This document shows, in pieces, positions 26,623 through 36,818 of a stretch of 64,000 nt of DNA (its first letter is position 1; every line of letters starts with the position of its first letter). A program made the translations under genes and the position numbers. A model generated the notes under the pieces. That model ran no database searches. It saw only the letters and a program-made list of their open reading frames with translations, and was not told the DNA's origin. This DNA comes from Acinetobacter haemolyticus (GTDB lineage Bacteria; Pseudomonadota; Gammaproteobacteria; Pseudomonadales; Moraxellaceae), in assembly GCF_900406815.1 (NCBI RefSeq), contig NZ_OVCN01000009.1, forward strand, positions 92,291 to 156,290, given 5' to 3'.

Positions 26623-28161
26623 TTACTTTAAGAAACGCTTATATCCAATATTGTCGCTAATTTCAGCATATGGATAAGTGATTTGTTCAAGCGTCTCAAT
26701 AAGCCCATCCGGATTTTGCTTCGCATCAGTGGCTTGTAAACCAACCAGTACTCGACCTTCGGCAGCGCCGTGATTACGGTAGTGGAATAACGTAATGTTA
26801 TGCGTTGGGCCTAATCGCTCAAGGAAGGTTAATAGTGCACCTGGTCGTTCAGGAAATTCCACACGGAATAAACGTTCGTTTTCAATATTGGCATGACCGC
26901 CAATTAGGTATCGAATATGTAGTTTAGCAACTTCATCATCTGAAAGATCATCTACTTCATATTGCTGCTTTAACATCTCATGAATTTCGTGACGCTCAGT
27001 TTCACCGCCTTTTAGGCTAATACCAACAAACACCTGTGCTTGATTACTATTACTTGCACGATAATTAAATTCAGTAATATTGCGACCCTGTAATGAACGG
27101 CAGAAATTAAGGAATGCACCTTTTTGTTCAGGGATGGTGACAGCATAGATTGCTTCTTTACGTTCACCTAATTCAGTACGTTCAGCAATATAACGGAGGC
27201 GATCAAAGTTCATGTTTGCACCACAAACAATTGAGACCATGTTCTTATCGCTGATTTGATGTTCGGCAACGTATTTTTTTATACCTGCCAAAGCCATTGC
27301 ACCAGAAGGTTCAACGATACTACGATTTTCATCATAGGTATCTTTGATTGCAGCACAGATTTCATCGGTATTTACCGTAACAATTGTTGGATCAACAATT
27401 GGACCTGAATTGTCTGATTTACGCAGTTGTACCATTTCAAAAGGAAGTTCACCAATTTGTGCAACTGCTGTGCCATCTGCAAATAATCCAACATGCGGTA
27501 AAATCACACGTTCATTGGCCGCGAGTGCGGCTTTTAAACAAGCAGACTCTTCATACTCAACACCGATCACTTTGACGTGTGGTGCAACTTCACCTAGATA
27601 GGCAGCTACACCTGCAATTAAACCGCCACCGCCGACAGCAACAAAAACATATTCGACATCACGCCACTGACGTAAGATTTCATTGGCAATGGTGCCTTGG
27701 CCAGCAATGACGAGTTCATCATCATAAGGCGGAATAAAAACTAGGCCTTCTGCTTCAGCACGTTGTTTGGCATATTTATTCGCGATATCAAAGCTGTCGC
27801 CGTGCAACACCACTTGACCACCAAGATTTTTAACAGCTTGAACTTTAATGTCAGGTGTGGTACTTGGCATGACAATGATGGCATGGATACCTAATTTTTT
27901 TCCAGATAAAGCAACACCTTGAGCATGATTTCCTGCTGAAGCACAGATTACTCCACGCTCAAGTTGGTCTTTTGGAAGCTGGCTAATACGGTTATAAGCA
28001 CCGCGAAGTTTGAAGGAGAAAACAGGCTGTAAATCTTCACGTTTAAATCGAATATTATTATTAATTTTTTGACTAATTCGTGGAGCTGCTTCTAGCGGTG
28101 TTTCAATCGCAACATCATAAACCGTTGCTTGTAAAATTTGTCGTACCACACGAGACAGCAT
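26623..28161 (-). CDS. ilvA: Threonine ammonia-lyase, biosynthetic
   Basis: A 512-residue PLP enzyme making 2-oxobutyrate from threonine, the first step of isoleucine synthesis. The Schiff-base Lys51 lies in PVFSFKLRGAYN, the phosphate-binding loop is VGGGGLIAGVAAY, and SAGNHAQGVALSGKKLG is conserved. Two C-terminal ACT-like domains (about residues 325-395 and 420-512; ...GAFLNFCRSL... and ...GALLTFLERLG...) supply isoleucine/valine regulation, so this is the long allosteric form. AGGGAAG is 6 bases before ATG 28161; the ATG at 28167 is too close to it. Confidence 0.95.
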   Translation of the reverse strand: MLSRVVRQILQATVYDVAIETPLEAAPRISQKINNNIRFKREDLQPVFSFKLRGAYNRISQLPKDQLERGVICASAGNHAQGVALSGKKLGIHAIIVMPSTTPDIKVQAVKNLGGQVVLHGDSFDIANKYAKQRAEAEGLVFIPPYDDELVIAGQGTIANEILRQWRDVEYVFVAVGGGGLIAGVAAYLGEVAPHVKVIGVEYEESACLKAALAANERVILPHVGLFADGTAVAQIGELPFEMVQLRKSDNSGPIVDPTIVTVNTDEICAAIKDTYDENRSIVEPSGAMALAGIKKYVAEHQISDKNMVSIVCGANMNFDRLRYIAERTELGERKEAIYAVTIPEQKGAFLNFCRSLQGRNITEFNYRASNSNQAQVFVGISLKGGETERHEIHEMLKQQYEVDDLSDDEVAKLHIRYLIGGHANIENERLFRVEFPERPGALLTFLERLGPTHNITLFHYRNHGAAEGRVLVGLQATDAKQNPDGLIETLEQITYPYAEISDNIGYKRFLK

Positions 28162-28265
28162 GTTCATCTTCCCTATAACAGTTTAAAATAGGGGATCATT
28201 GTAGCAAACCCCTGTGCATTTGCGCTGTTTTCTTACAGCAAATGTCAAAATAGTTGAGTGAAGTC

Positions 28266-28937
28266 ATGAGTCTATATGCAACCCAAGATGAAAAAAAACA
28301 AGCTGCGGCTAAAGCAGCTTTAAAACATTTGCCTAAAGGCGGCATTTTGGGCGTAGGAACTGGAAGTACGGTTAACTTTTTAATTGATTTGTTACCTGAA
28401 TTGCAATTAGAAGCAGCAGTTGCGAGTTCAAATGCAACAGCAGAACGCCTTAAAGAATTGGGTATCGAAGTTGTTGATATGAATTCTGTAGGCGGCCTAG
28501 ATGCTTATGTAGATGGAGCTGATGAGATAGATCGTCATATGCATATGATCAAAGGTGGTGGCGCTGCGTTGACACGTGAGAAAATTGTTGCTTCTATTGC
28601 CAAAAAATTTGTTTGTATAGTTGATGATTCGAAATGGGTTGAGCAATTAGGACGTGATTTTCCGTTACCTGTTGAAGTGATCCCGATGGCACGTTCAGCT
28701 GTCGCACGTAAAATTGTCGCTTTAGGCGGTGATCCTGTATATCGTGAAGGTGTTGTGACTGATAATGGAAATGTGATTTTGGATGTTTATAATTTAAATA
28801 TCCTCAATCCAATTGAGTTAGAGAAAACATTAAATAACATCCCAGGTGTTGTAACCAATGGTATTTTCGCACTCAATGCAGCAACGATCGCAATTGTTGC
28901 AACCAATAATGGAATTGAAGAGCGTGTAGCGCAGTAA
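28266..28937 (+). CDS. rpiA: Ribose-5-phosphate isomerase A
   Basis: A 223-residue enzyme interconverting ribose 5-phosphate and ribulose 5-phosphate. Conserved features: [14 protein letters not shown] (phosphate loop), [28 protein letters not shown] with catalytic Asp/Glu/Lys, and the [11 protein letters not shown] strand. An in-frame TTG at 28254 exists; ATG 28266 is preferred for family length, with only a weak ribosome binding site. Divergent from ilvA and overlapping the next gene by one base (TAATG). Confidence 0.96.
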   Translation: MSLYATQDEKKQAAAKAALKHLPKGGILGVGTGSTVNFLIDLLPELQLEAAVASSNATAERLKELGIEVVDMNSVGGLDAYVDGADEIDRHMHMIKGGGAALTREKIVASIAKKFVCIVDDSKWVEQLGRDFPLPVEVIPMARSAVARKIVALGGDPVYREGVVTDNGNVILDVYNLNILNPIELEKTLNNIPGVVTNGIFALNAATIAIVATNNGIEERVAQ

Positions 28938-29629
28938 TGGTATCTGTTTCTGGAGAAACGCCATTACCAGAAGTCAAAGTAGTTCGACATGCAAGGGCGA
29001 GAAATTTGCGTTTGCGTGTCGAGCTAACTGGCATTCGTTTGACGGTACCGCTGTTTTGTACTAAACGTCAGATTCAACAATTTTTAAATCAATCCGAATC
29101 ATGGCTTTTGGCTACATGGGCAAAGCAACAACAGCAACTGCTTCAAACATCCACTTTTCCTGAGCAATTGGTATTATTCGCCCACACTCAACCATTCTCC
29201 ATTGTGAAACAAAAACAACGCCACATCTTTATATTTAATTGGGAATTACAGACGTTATTTATCCGAGAGATAGAGTCTGAAAAAGCACTACAAGCAGCGG
29301 TATTGGCTTATGCAAAACAATTTTTACCTGAATATTTAAATCAAATCAGCCGAGAAATCGACTTGCCTTACCAAGCGTGTACAGTCCGAAAACCAAAGAC
29401 AAGGTGGGGAAGTTGTACCTCTAAACATGACATCATGTTAAATGCAGCTTTGGTTTTGATGCCTGAGTCGATTGTTCGCTCTGTTTGTGTGCATGAATTG
29501 GCACATACCAAACATTTTGATCATAGTGAAGCTTTTTGGGCTGAAGTTGCGAAACATGATAGAAATTACATCGAACATCGTAAACAGTTGAAGCAGGTTC
29601 AATTACCGAGTTGGTACTATCAAAAATAA
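28937..29629 (+). CDS. YgjP-like M48/SprT-type metallopeptidase domain protein
   Basis: A 230-residue soluble protein of the YgjP (DUF45) family. The HExxH zinc motif is HELAHTKHFDHSEAFW (two His, Glu, then a downstream His/Glu), preceded by the conserved RKPKTRWGSCTSKHDIMLN. Family members are predicted metalloproteases of unknown substrate, often annotated as SprT-like. The ATG overlaps the rpiA stop, so it is translationally coupled to rpiA; the pairing may be only positional. Confidence 0.9.
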   Translation: MVSVSGETPLPEVKVVRHARARNLRLRVELTGIRLTVPLFCTKRQIQQFLNQSESWLLATWAKQQQQLLQTSTFPEQLVLFAHTQPFSIVKQKQRHIFIFNWELQTLFIREIESEKALQAAVLAYAKQFLPEYLNQISREIDLPYQACTVRKPKTRWGSCTSKHDIMLNAALVLMPESIVRSVCVHELAHTKHFDHSEAFWAEVAKHDRNYIEHRKQLKQVQLPSWYYQK

Positions 29630-29644
29630 TAGCGTCTGATTTAT

Positions 29645-30298
29645 TTAACCATTAAAAAAACGATTGCGTTGAATTTCTAATCCTCGTCTTAAACGAAGAG
29701 CTTGTTTGAGACTAGGTACATCATTCTGCCACTGCTTGAGTGTGAGAATGATTGCGATAATTTCAATGCGTGTCAGGATCCCTAGCCAAATAACTGCGTT
29801 AAATAAAAGTTGTGATTGTCCTGTAAGTGTGATTTGGACCAGCAACGCAAATAAAAATAAAGTCCATATTTTTGCCCCTATCGTATGAGTTGCAATTTCT
29901 TTCTTAAATTTAAAGTAGCTGATGATATAAGTGAATGCTTCAAAGATAATTAAAATAATGATTGGAAAAATATGTTGTTTAAAGAATTCTGGTTGCTGTA
30001 AGTAAATTGCACTGATCGCACAGATAAAGAAAATTTGGTCAATATTTGAGTCTAATCTACGTAGATTCTGATCCGAGACGCCCAAATGTCGAGCGATGAT
30101 GCCATCAAAAATGTCACTGAGAAGTCCTAATGTCAGGAAGATTACAGTGTAAATGGGATAAAATTTGATTTGCATTAGGGTAATAATAACAATGAGTATG
30201 CCAAGGATGAGTCTTAAATAAATAAGAAGTTTAGGAGTTTTCTTTGCGATTGGCATCAAATTTAAGCTTGAATCATCATGTTGGAAAGAGTATAGCAT
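29645..30298 (-). CDS. CDP-alcohol phosphatidyltransferase family protein
   Basis: A 217-residue membrane protein with about six helices, transferring a phosphatidyl group from CDP-diacylglycerol to an alcohol. The catalytic motif is present as DGIIARHLGVSDQNLRRLDSNID: the D-G-x2-A-R start and both later Asp residues fit, but the usual Gly after the eight-residue spacer is Leu. The alcohol is not predictable. Two ATGs (30298 and residue 15) are possible, neither with a strong ribosome binding site. Converges on the YgjP-like gene. Confidence 0.8.
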   Translation of the reverse strand: MLYSFQHDDSSLNLMPIAKKTPKLLIYLRLILGILIVIITLMQIKFYPIYTVIFLTLGLLSDIFDGIIARHLGVSDQNLRRLDSNIDQIFFICAISAIYLQQPEFFKQHIFPIIILIIFEAFTYIISYFKFKKEIATHTIGAKIWTLFLFALLVQITLTGQSQLLFNAVIWLGILTRIEIIAIILTLKQWQNDVPSLKQALRLRRGLEIQRNRFFNG

Positions 30299-30337
30299 TC
30301 ACATTAGTGGTTATGTGCATGGCTCAATTTCCATAGA

Positions 30338-30364
30338 TAAAAACGACCACAAATATTGTGGTCG
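30338..30364 (-). terminator. Intrinsic terminator after alkaline phosphatase gene
   Basis: Minus strand: CGACCACAA TAT TTGTGGTCG followed by T5. It lies 17 bases past the stop codon. Confidence 0.85.
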
Positions 30365-30380
30365 CCTTAATTAGTACTGT

Positions 30381-31871
30381 TTATCTTGAGGCGTTTTGTT
30401 GAATACCTAACGCATCACGGATAATAAAGAATAAATCGGTTTGATCTAGTAAGCCAGATACGTTCGCAGCACGTGGTCCATAAGCCGCAATACGGACTTG
30501 TGCACCAGTATGATGTTGACTTGAACCCTCTGGAGCGGTGCCATAGTTGATTGCCATTGCAACCCCATCTTTGGTTTTCAGAGCTGCAGTTTGTCCTGGG
30601 CTATCTCCATTTATTGGTATAATTTGGCTTGTATGTGCATGATCACCCGTTACAACAATCAATGTCTCGCCGTGTTCTTTTGCAAATTTAAGAGCAACTT
30701 GAATGGCTTCATCAAGCTGTACAGTTTCACCAATTTGTCCACACGGATCGGCTGCATGATTTCGTTTATCAATAGAACCGCTTTCAACCTGTAAAAAGAA
30801 GCCTTTTTCATTGTTGCTTAATAGCTCGATCGCTTTTTCTGTCATTTGTGCCAAGCGTGGTGTTTGAATAGAAAAGGCGCTATTATCTTGGCAGCTTTCA
30901 GCACCTTTTTTATGTCCATTTAATTGTGTCACTGGACCACTCCAGATAACAGGAAGGTTACCATCGGCGAATAAGCCGAGTAAAGGCTGGTTTTGATTGG
31001 CACTATCAACTGCTTTTAACGAGTTTAGGTCTTCAACAATACGATAATTTTCTAATTTTGCGCGTTCAAGTAAGGTCTTATCTTTGAAAGGACCTGCTTT
31101 TGCAACTTCATAGAATGTTTTCTTGCCGCCACCTAAAGTAACGTCAGCACGGGTTGTTAAAAGCTGTTCTGTGATCGAACCTAATCCACCATTTTCCAAT
31201 GCGCTTTCAGGACAGCGTTTAGTGGTTTCATTTGGTCCATAACACTTACGTGCGCTGATATGCGAGACTAAAGCCGCAGGGGTTGCATCTTGCAGTTCTG
31301 TGGTGGTTACATTACCTGTTGCAAATCCAGCTTTTTTTGCTAGTTCTAGTAGTGTTGCATGATGGTTTCCGCGAATATCTAGGCCTAAGGCATTGTTATA
31401 AGTTTTAATTCCAGAAGCCCATGCAGTTGCTGATGCTGCGGAGTCGGTCACGTAATCAACTTCGCCATCTTTATTTAATGAGTAAGTCGTATAGCTTCCA
31501 GTGAAAGGTAAGACGTCTAAGCCTTTAAAATAACCAGCCGCGCCTTCTGCATAGTTTCGTGCTGCGGTGATTTCAGAATCGCTCGTACCATCACCAATAA
31601 ATAGAATTACATGCTTGACGGTTTTGTCACTCAGAGACTCTCTCATTGCCTGAGTACGTTCTTTTTTTAAGCGAGTTGCTCCGCCAAATTCACTAACATG
31701 ACCATTTGCACCAACTTCAAGAAGTTCACCATCGAATTGAGGTGTTGTTACGGGTGGCTTAGGTTTTTCTAAAGGTTGATTTGATGATGAGTAATTATTG
31801 TCATCTCCGCCACATGCGGTAAATAACAGGGAGGTGATTAATATAGGTAAAAGTAATGGTTTTAGTTTCAA
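30381..31871 (-). CDS. Alkaline phosphatase, PhoA family lipoprotein
   Basis: A 496-residue exported phosphomonoesterase. The N-terminus is a lipoprotein signal (LLFTAC, acylated Cys20), so it is membrane-anchored. PhoA signatures: [17 protein letters not shown] (first metal Asp), the nucleophile Ser in [31 protein letters not shown] and [10 protein letters not shown] (metal His/Asp). One Cys pair may form a disulfide. No Pho box could be assigned by eye. The lipobox distinguishes it from soluble periplasmic PhoA. Confidence 0.93.
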   Translation of the reverse strand: MKLKPLLLPILITSLLFTACGGDDNNYSSSNQPLEKPKPPVTTPQFDGELLEVGANGHVSEFGGATRLKKERTQAMRESLSDKTVKHVILFIGDGTSDSEITAARNYAEGAAGYFKGLDVLPFTGSYTTYSLNKDGEVDYVTDSAASATAWASGIKTYNNALGLDIRGNHHATLLELAKKAGFATGNVTTTELQDATPAALVSHISARKCYGPNETTKRCPESALENGGLGSITEQLLTTRADVTLGGGKKTFYEVAKAGPFKDKTLLERAKLENYRIVEDLNSLKAVDSANQNQPLLGLFADGNLPVIWSGPVTQLNGHKKGAESCQDNSAFSIQTPRLAQMTEKAIELLSNNEKGFFLQVESGSIDKRNHAADPCGQIGETVQLDEAIQVALKFAKEHGETLIVVTGDHAHTSQIIPINGDSPGQTAALKTKDGVAMAINYGTAPEGSSQHHTGAQVRIAAYGPRAANVSGLLDQTDLFFIIRDALGIQQNASR

Positions 31872-32005
31872 TGTTTTTTCTCTAAAAATTAGTTGATAAG
31901 TAAACTAATTAATAGATATGAAATTTTGGTTAACATTTGATGACGGTTTAATGACAATAAAAATTAATATTTCTAACAATGAGTGAAAATTTGATTTCTT
32001 AATCT

Positions 32006-32045
32006 AAATCAGGCAATCAAAAATGATGTTTCAATTGCCTGATTT
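32006..32045 (-). terminator. Long hairpin after lipoprotein gene
   Basis: AAATCAGGCAAT and ATTGCCTGATTT, a perfect 12-bp stem with a 16-base loop, 9 bases past the minus-strand stop codon at 32054. The T run is weak, so it may act as an RNA-end stabiliser as well as a terminator. Confidence 0.65.
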
Positions 32046-32053
32046 AATTATGA

Positions 32054-33583
32054 TTAGTTGAAATTACATTGTAACTGTGTACTTTGTAATTGGTCTGGTG
32101 CTTTTCGACTATCCAAACCTGCACTGGCACTTAATACTTGATTTTCTTTAAGGTGTAATTGCACAAATTCATATTGAAGTTCGCCTTGCTTAGGCTCAGG
32201 GGAGCTGCTATTTAGTAGATACTCGTGATCAGCTTTATTCACTCTTAATAAATTATCTGTGCTGTCACCATCTAACTTGGATCGAAACTTTTGATTATCT
32301 TTTATAAGTTCAATCCAGCCATCGGCTCGAACATTAAGCTGACAATTTTGGGTACTGTCTTGGTAATGACCAATGAGATATTCAATCGTTGGCAAAGAGT
32401 GATTAATCAGATTGATGCCGATTAAACCTTGTTTACAAGGGTAGATTGAGCCATTACATGTTGCACTGGTATCTGCAAAACCGACAGCACGACGATAATC
32501 ACCAGCACCATTCAAGCGAACACTTGATGGTGTGGATGGATCAGCAATTGGCATGACACCAGCATAAGTGCGTTGTTGTAAGTTGCTGTAGTTTTTGGGA
32601 TTAGTGCTGCTTTGGTTAAAAGAATCAGCAAGCTCAAGCACTGCCTGCTTTAATGAAGCTGCATATTGCTCACGCGCATTTTTTTGAGTGGTTCCAATAC
32701 CAATAATTGTGTTTTTGGCGGGATCAATGTTGTCAGGTGTGGTTGCGACCAGTGAAGTTAAAGGTGCTGGATCACCACGAAGCGTTTTTCCATCCAGGTA
32801 ACCATCTCTTAAATCAATAGCCAGATTATGAGCAAATTCGACAAAGCTATTGTCCGGGTATGTGTTGGCCCACTGACGTAAATAACCAAAACTCAGATAG
32901 GTATTTGCGTATAAAGCAGTTTTTAAATGAGCATCTTGAGGTGAAAATACGTGAAAAAGAGTAGTTGCTTCTACATTTGGGATATCAAGATTTTTAAAGG
33001 CACTCAATAGTGCGGCATCTACATCACCTGTCGCAAGATCAAGTTGATTTGCTGTGATGAGCATAGGATATTGGTTTTCATCAGTAGGTAATTGTCCTGA
33101 ACGTACCAACGCTCTTTGATATATCGCTTCAGAACTTGGATTGATGAAAATTGCTTGAGTTAGATTGCTTACATCAACCTTTACCAAAGCTCGCCAAGTA
33201 AAGTTCATGCTTTCGTATTTACTCGTGAGAAAGTTATATACAATAGAACTAGGAGTTGTAGAGATCTCAACACGATATAAGCGGTTTCTGTCTAAAATAT
33301 AAGGTAGAGTCACTTTTAAATTTGTAGTGGTAATGACACTTTGCTCAAGCACTAATTTGTTATCAGAATTATCAAACACCTTTAGCACGACATTACGCAT
33401 CTCAATCGGCACTTTAATGTTGAAATCTTTAGGCTTAGGAACAATAACCTCTTCTGGTTGAGATTCTTTATTCGCTTTACTTTCACCGCTACCACAACCA
33501 ACTAAAGTGGTGCCGAGTAAAATGACACTCAAGCCTAAACAAATATGATGATGTAATCTTTGTTCTAACATCAAAGAAGGCAT
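32054..33583 (-). CDS. Hypothetical large lipoprotein
   Basis: A 509-residue exported lipoprotein: a signal segment of about 25 residues ends TTLVGC (lipobox), followed by a Ser/Glu/Lys linker and a folded domain with beta-like strands (FNIKVPIEMRNVVLKVFDN, then LPYILDRNRLYRVEIS) and a helical middle. Several Cys (CNGSIYPCKQG, QLQCNF) could pair. No enzyme motif recognised. GGAG lies 7 bases before ATG 33583; an in-frame ATG at 33571 and one at 33613 are alternatives. It may be expressed with the alkaline phosphatase that follows, though a hairpin intervenes. Confidence 0.7.
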   Translation of the reverse strand: MPSLMLEQRLHHHICLGLSVILLGTTLVGCGSGESKANKESQPEEVIVPKPKDFNIKVPIEMRNVVLKVFDNSDNKLVLEQSVITTTNLKVTLPYILDRNRLYRVEISTTPSSIVYNFLTSKYESMNFTWRALVKVDVSNLTQAIFINPSSEAIYQRALVRSGQLPTDENQYPMLITANQLDLATGDVDAALLSAFKNLDIPNVEATTLFHVFSPQDAHLKTALYANTYLSFGYLRQWANTYPDNSFVEFAHNLAIDLRDGYLDGKTLRGDPAPLTSLVATTPDNIDPAKNTIIGIGTTQKNAREQYAASLKQAVLELADSFNQSSTNPKNYSNLQQRTYAGVMPIADPSTPSSVRLNGAGDYRRAVGFADTSATCNGSIYPCKQGLIGINLINHSLPTIEYLIGHYQDSTQNCQLNVRADGWIELIKDNQKFRSKLDGDSTDNLLRVNKADHEYLLNSSSPEPKQGELQYEFVQLHLKENQVLSASAGLDSRKAPDQLQSTQLQCNFN

Positions 33584-33690
33584 TCCAGCTCTCCAAAAAA
33601 AATTTGCATCCATGAAAATTATTATTTCTACGCGGTTTTATTCTATGCGAATCTGTCCTTGATTCAATAGTATTTCTTGACCAATGGTAA

Positions 33691-33760
33691 AATCTATTCG
33701 AATAAAATAAAAAAGCTTTTAATTCTTATATATGATTTTGGGGTGATATGCGAATAGATT
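33691..33760. repeat. 10-bp inverted repeat upstream of argC
   Basis: AATCTATTCG at 33691-33700 and CGAATAGATT at 33751-33760 are exact complements 50 bases apart, in the argC promoter region. They could be paired regulator half-sites or a loop-forming element. Confidence 0.4.
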
Positions 33761-33878
33761 GCTGTTAATTCTATAATTGATCATTAATTTCTTATAAGTT
33801 AGTGGCTTGTAGATTGTGTAAAACAAGGCAAACTGCCATACTATTTGCTTACCTCAATTAAAGCTAAAGGTGTGACAC

Positions 33879-34928
33879 GTGATTTCTGTTGGTATTGTTG
33901 GTGGGACTGGATACACAGGGGTTGAGCTATTACGTCTATTATTAAGACATTCACAAGTTCAAGTCAGTATTCTTACTTCACGTACAGAAGCCGGAAAGCG
34001 TGTTGCAGATATGTTCCCAAGTTTACGTGGACATACTGATTTAGAGTTTTCAGATCTTGATTTAGATCAGTTAAAAAAATGTGATGTGATTTTCTTTGCT
34101 ACACCGCATGGTGTCGCTATGCAACATGCTGAAGAGCTAATTGCAGCAGGTACTAAAGTAATTGATCTCGCGGCTGATTTTCGTTTGCAAAATCTTGAGC
34201 AGTTCGAGAAATGGTATGGTATGCAACATACTTGCCCAGAGGTTCTTCAGTCTTCAGCGTATGGTTTAACTGAACTCAATCGTGAGAAAATTAAACAAGC
34301 TGAAGTGATCGGTAATCCTGGGTGTTATCCAACAACTGTACAACTTGGACTCGCACCACTGATAAAAGATCAGTGGGGTTTGATTAACACACAAAGTATT
34401 ATTGTCGATGCTAAATCAGGTGTGTCAGGTGCAGGACGTAAAGCTAGTCTTGGTATGATTTATACTGAAAATGCTGATAATTTCAAAGCTTATGGTGTTG
34501 CAGGACATCGTCATCATCCAGAAATTGTTGAGGCATTGGAAAATATATCGGGACAAAAAAGTCAGTTTGATCAACTGGTGTTTGTGCCTCATTTAGTACC
34601 TATGATTCGTGGCATGTTAAGCACGATTTATGTTGATTTAACTGAGCAAGGCCAGCAAAAAGATCTACAAGCGTTGTATGAAGATTTTTATAAGGACGAA
34701 AGATTTGTTGATGTTATGCCAGCAAATAGTTCTCCAGAGACTCGTAGCGTCCGTGGCGCAAATGAGCTTAGAATTGCATTATACCGTCCTCAACCAAGTA
34801 AACTCATTATCTTGGTTGCACAAGATAATCTAGTGAAAGGTGCTGCTGGTCAAGCTGTTCAAAATATGAACTTAATGTTTGGCTTTGATGAAGCAACTGG
34901 TTTAGAAGGCATTGGTTTATTACCATAA
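33879..34928 (+). CDS. argC: N-acetyl-gamma-glutamyl-phosphate reductase
   Basis: A 349-residue NADP-dependent reductase, third step of arginine synthesis; its product is the substrate of ArgD encoded at 6448. The N-terminal [20 protein letters not shown] is the nucleotide-binding loop, and the active-site Cys is in [30 protein letters not shown] and AGHRHHPEI are conserved substrate-binding segments. The start is GTG 33879 with AAAGG about 8 bases before it; no in-frame ATG fits. A long hairpin follows at 34946-34980. Confidence 0.96.
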   Translation: MISVGIVGGTGYTGVELLRLLLRHSQVQVSILTSRTEAGKRVADMFPSLRGHTDLEFSDLDLDQLKKCDVIFFATPHGVAMQHAEELIAAGTKVIDLAADFRLQNLEQFEKWYGMQHTCPEVLQSSAYGLTELNREKIKQAEVIGNPGCYPTTVQLGLAPLIKDQWGLINTQSIIVDAKSGVSGAGRKASLGMIYTENADNFKAYGVAGHRHHPEIVEALENISGQKSQFDQLVFVPHLVPMIRGMLSTIYVDLTEQGQQKDLQALYEDFYKDERFVDVMPANSSPETRSVRGANELRIALYRPQPSKLIILVAQDNLVKGAAGQAVQNMNLMFGFDEATGLEGIGLLP

Positions 34929-34945
34929 AAAACGCTTTTTTACTT

Positions 34946-34980
34946 CACACACATTTAAATTTGGATTTAAATGTGTGCTT
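34946..34980 (+). terminator. Long hairpin after argC
   Basis: CACACATTTAAAT TTGG ATTTAAATGTGTG forms a 13-bp stem. A T run is not evident, so it may be a terminator or mRNA-end structure. Confidence 0.7.
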
Positions 34981-35003
34981 TGATGTAGATCATAACGATA
35001 GAG

Positions 35004-35759
35004 ATGAAGATGGAAAACGTTGAACCGACGAATTCACCAGACAGTTCCGTTGAGAAAAACAAATTCTTAAAATCAAATTTACCTTTGTTAATTGCTGCTG
35101 CAATTTTAATTGGTGGTAGTTTCATGGTTGGCTATACTGTTGGCCATCGTCAAGGATTAACCGTTGTTGGTTATGATGCAGATGCTGAGCAGCTCGTTGA
35201 AGTTGTCCAAAAGCAAAAGACGGCCTTGGACTCGATGAATAGAAGTTTGAATACAGCTATTCAAGAGCGAGATATGGCTGTAAGTAATGCTGATGACTTG
35301 TTTAAAGCGATCAATCAAGCCAATGCGGAGAAAACCCAGTTTCAAGGGATGAATGCGATTTATCGTGAAATATTGAAACAACGAGGTGGTGTCAGCTTAA
35401 CGATACAGAATCTTGCTATTAAATCGTTACCTGAAAATACTTTTGAATATCAAATTGATTTGGTGCAAGTGAGCCCAAATAAACGCCGTGCTAGTGGTAC
35501 TGTTGAATTACGTTTGATCAGAAATACTGAAATTCTAGATGTACCTTTAGAAGATAAAAGTTTTAACTTTGAAGACTTTGAACGTTTGACTGGACGCTGG
35601 ACGATGCCAAAAGGATTTACACCTCAATTTATTGAAGTTCGTTTAAGTGGATCTGGAACACCAGTGATTAAACGGTTTAGCTGGCAACGTGGTCAACCTG
35701 TAGAATTAAATTCTGCTTTTGTATCAGAAATTCCTCAAGCTGAAGCAAATGCTCAGTAA
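35004..35759 (+). CDS. DUF6776-like single-pass membrane protein
   Basis: A 251-residue protein: an N-terminal transmembrane helix (about residues 27-45, PLLIAAAILIGGSFMVGYTVG), a long predicted coiled coil (about 60-125, VEVVQKQKTALDSMNRSLNTAIQERD) and a C-terminal beta-rich domain. The pattern matches the periplasmic DUF6776 family as I recall it; function unknown. It lies between argC and clpS. ATG 35004 or residue 3 (35010) are both plausible. Confidence 0.7.
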   Translation: MKMENVEPTNSPDSSVEKNKFLKSNLPLLIAAAILIGGSFMVGYTVGHRQGLTVVGYDADAEQLVEVVQKQKTALDSMNRSLNTAIQERDMAVSNADDLFKAINQANAEKTQFQGMNAIYREILKQRGGVSLTIQNLAIKSLPENTFEYQIDLVQVSPNKRRASGTVELRLIRNTEILDVPLEDKSFNFEDFERLTGRWTMPKGFTPQFIEVRLSGSGTPVIKRFSWQRGQPVELNSAFVSEIPQAEANAQ

Positions 35760-35781
35760 ATTTAAAGATTAAGTGTTCAAT

Positions 35782-36195
35782 ATGCGAAGATATAAACGTC
35801 AAATGAATTTAAGTGAAGTAAAAAACTCGTTTCAACAATCGGGTTATGTTGATTGGCACTTAAATCCTCGTTTAAGTGATTCGCACGAGGAGCATGAGGG
35901 TGAGGTGGTTGTACAAACTGCACCACCAGAATTAAAACGACCGCCGTTATATGCGGTTGTTCTAATGAATGATGACTACACACCAATGGACTTTGTGATA
36001 GAAGTCCTGCAAAGTTATTTCGGCATGGACTTTGATCAGGCAAGTCAGGTGATGCTGACGGTTCACTATGAAGGTAAGGGTACGGCAGGGATCTATCCTC
36101 GTGATATTGCCGAAACCAAGGCAAATCAGGTGAATAATTATGCACGATCACAAGGTCATCCATTACTGTGCCAAATCGAACCTGAGCAGCGTTAA
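35782..36195 (+). CDS. clpS: ClpS adaptor for the ClpAP protease
   Basis: Adaptor that binds N-degron substrates and delivers them to ClpA. The conserved core begins near residue 56 ([30 protein letters not shown]) and continues through [24 protein letters not shown] with the Asp and His of the N-end pocket. The roughly 55-residue N-terminal extension is longer than in E. coli. The start is not certain: GTG 35773, ATG 35782 and ATG 35803 are in frame and none has a strong ribosome binding site. clpA lies downstream, but separated by repeats and a 0.6 kb gap. Confidence 0.92.
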   Translation: MRRYKRQMNLSEVKNSFQQSGYVDWHLNPRLSDSHEEHEGEVVVQTAPPELKRPPLYAVVLMNDDYTPMDFVIEVLQSYFGMDFDQASQVMLTVHYEGKGTAGIYPRDIAETKANQVNNYARSQGHPLLCQIEPEQR

Positions 36196-36440
36196 GAAAA
36201 GCAACGCTTTTTAGCTGCGCAAGGCGAGCAACTGTGTTGCGAGTGAAAGGGTTAAGAAAAGCACCGCTCTTGCGGAATATATTCCTCATGCGCAAGGTGA
36301 GTAACTGTGTTGCGAGTGAAAGGGTTAAGAAAAGCACCGCTCTTGCGGAATATATTCCTCATGCGCAAGGCGAGCAACTGTGTTGTGAGTGAAAGGGTTA
36401 AGAACAACGCCTTTGCCTCATGCGCAGGACCTTGCGCCAT
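36191..36440. repeat. Tandem 73-bp repeat array
   Basis: Units starting GTTAAGAAAAGC begin at 36191 (short, lacks the middle), 36251, 36324 and 36397 (partial). The two full copies of 73 bases are almost identical. Each carries CTTGCG...GCGCAAG flanking the palindrome GGAATATATTCC, a stem-loop. The first unit starts inside the clpS stop codon. A diverged trace (AAGAAGCACAGCTTTTGTGG) follows near 36473. Confidence 0.9.
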
Positions 36441-36818
36441 GATATGGCTCATAAGTTATGAGTGATAGACTTAAAAGAAGCACAGCTTTTGTGGAGCTTG
36501 CTAACTGATAAGGATGGCGGAATGTCCAAGTGACGAGTTAAAAAGACAATTTGATAGAATCTATATTTTGATCGATTTGTCTTATTTTTGAACAATTAGA
36601 TGGTTTATATTCTCTTTGTAATTGAAATTTTACAACAATACTTTGTTTTGAATCTTGACCAATATGCTCAACTAATGCTAACAGTAGATTATGAAGCGAA
36701 GAGATTCATAAACGTGTATTAGATAACGGTTATTGATACTCAAGTGGATCAGTCCATAATCGGCTTTTCAGTTTAAGATTCGTCTTTTTTTGATAGGCCC
36801 AAAATATAAGGGGGTTAC
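36441..36818. other. Gap before clpA
   Basis: About 380 bases with no supportable coding frame. It holds the diverged repeat trace (36470-36500), AT-rich sequence and presumably the clpA promoter. Confidence 0.5.

Noticed and set aside
36252..36452. Minus-strand open frames across the 73-bp repeat, e.g. 36252-36452 and 35777-36337
   Set aside because: They arise because the repeat unit happens to lack stops in that frame; the protein is itself repetitive and one runs antisense through clpS. No ribosome binding site or family match.
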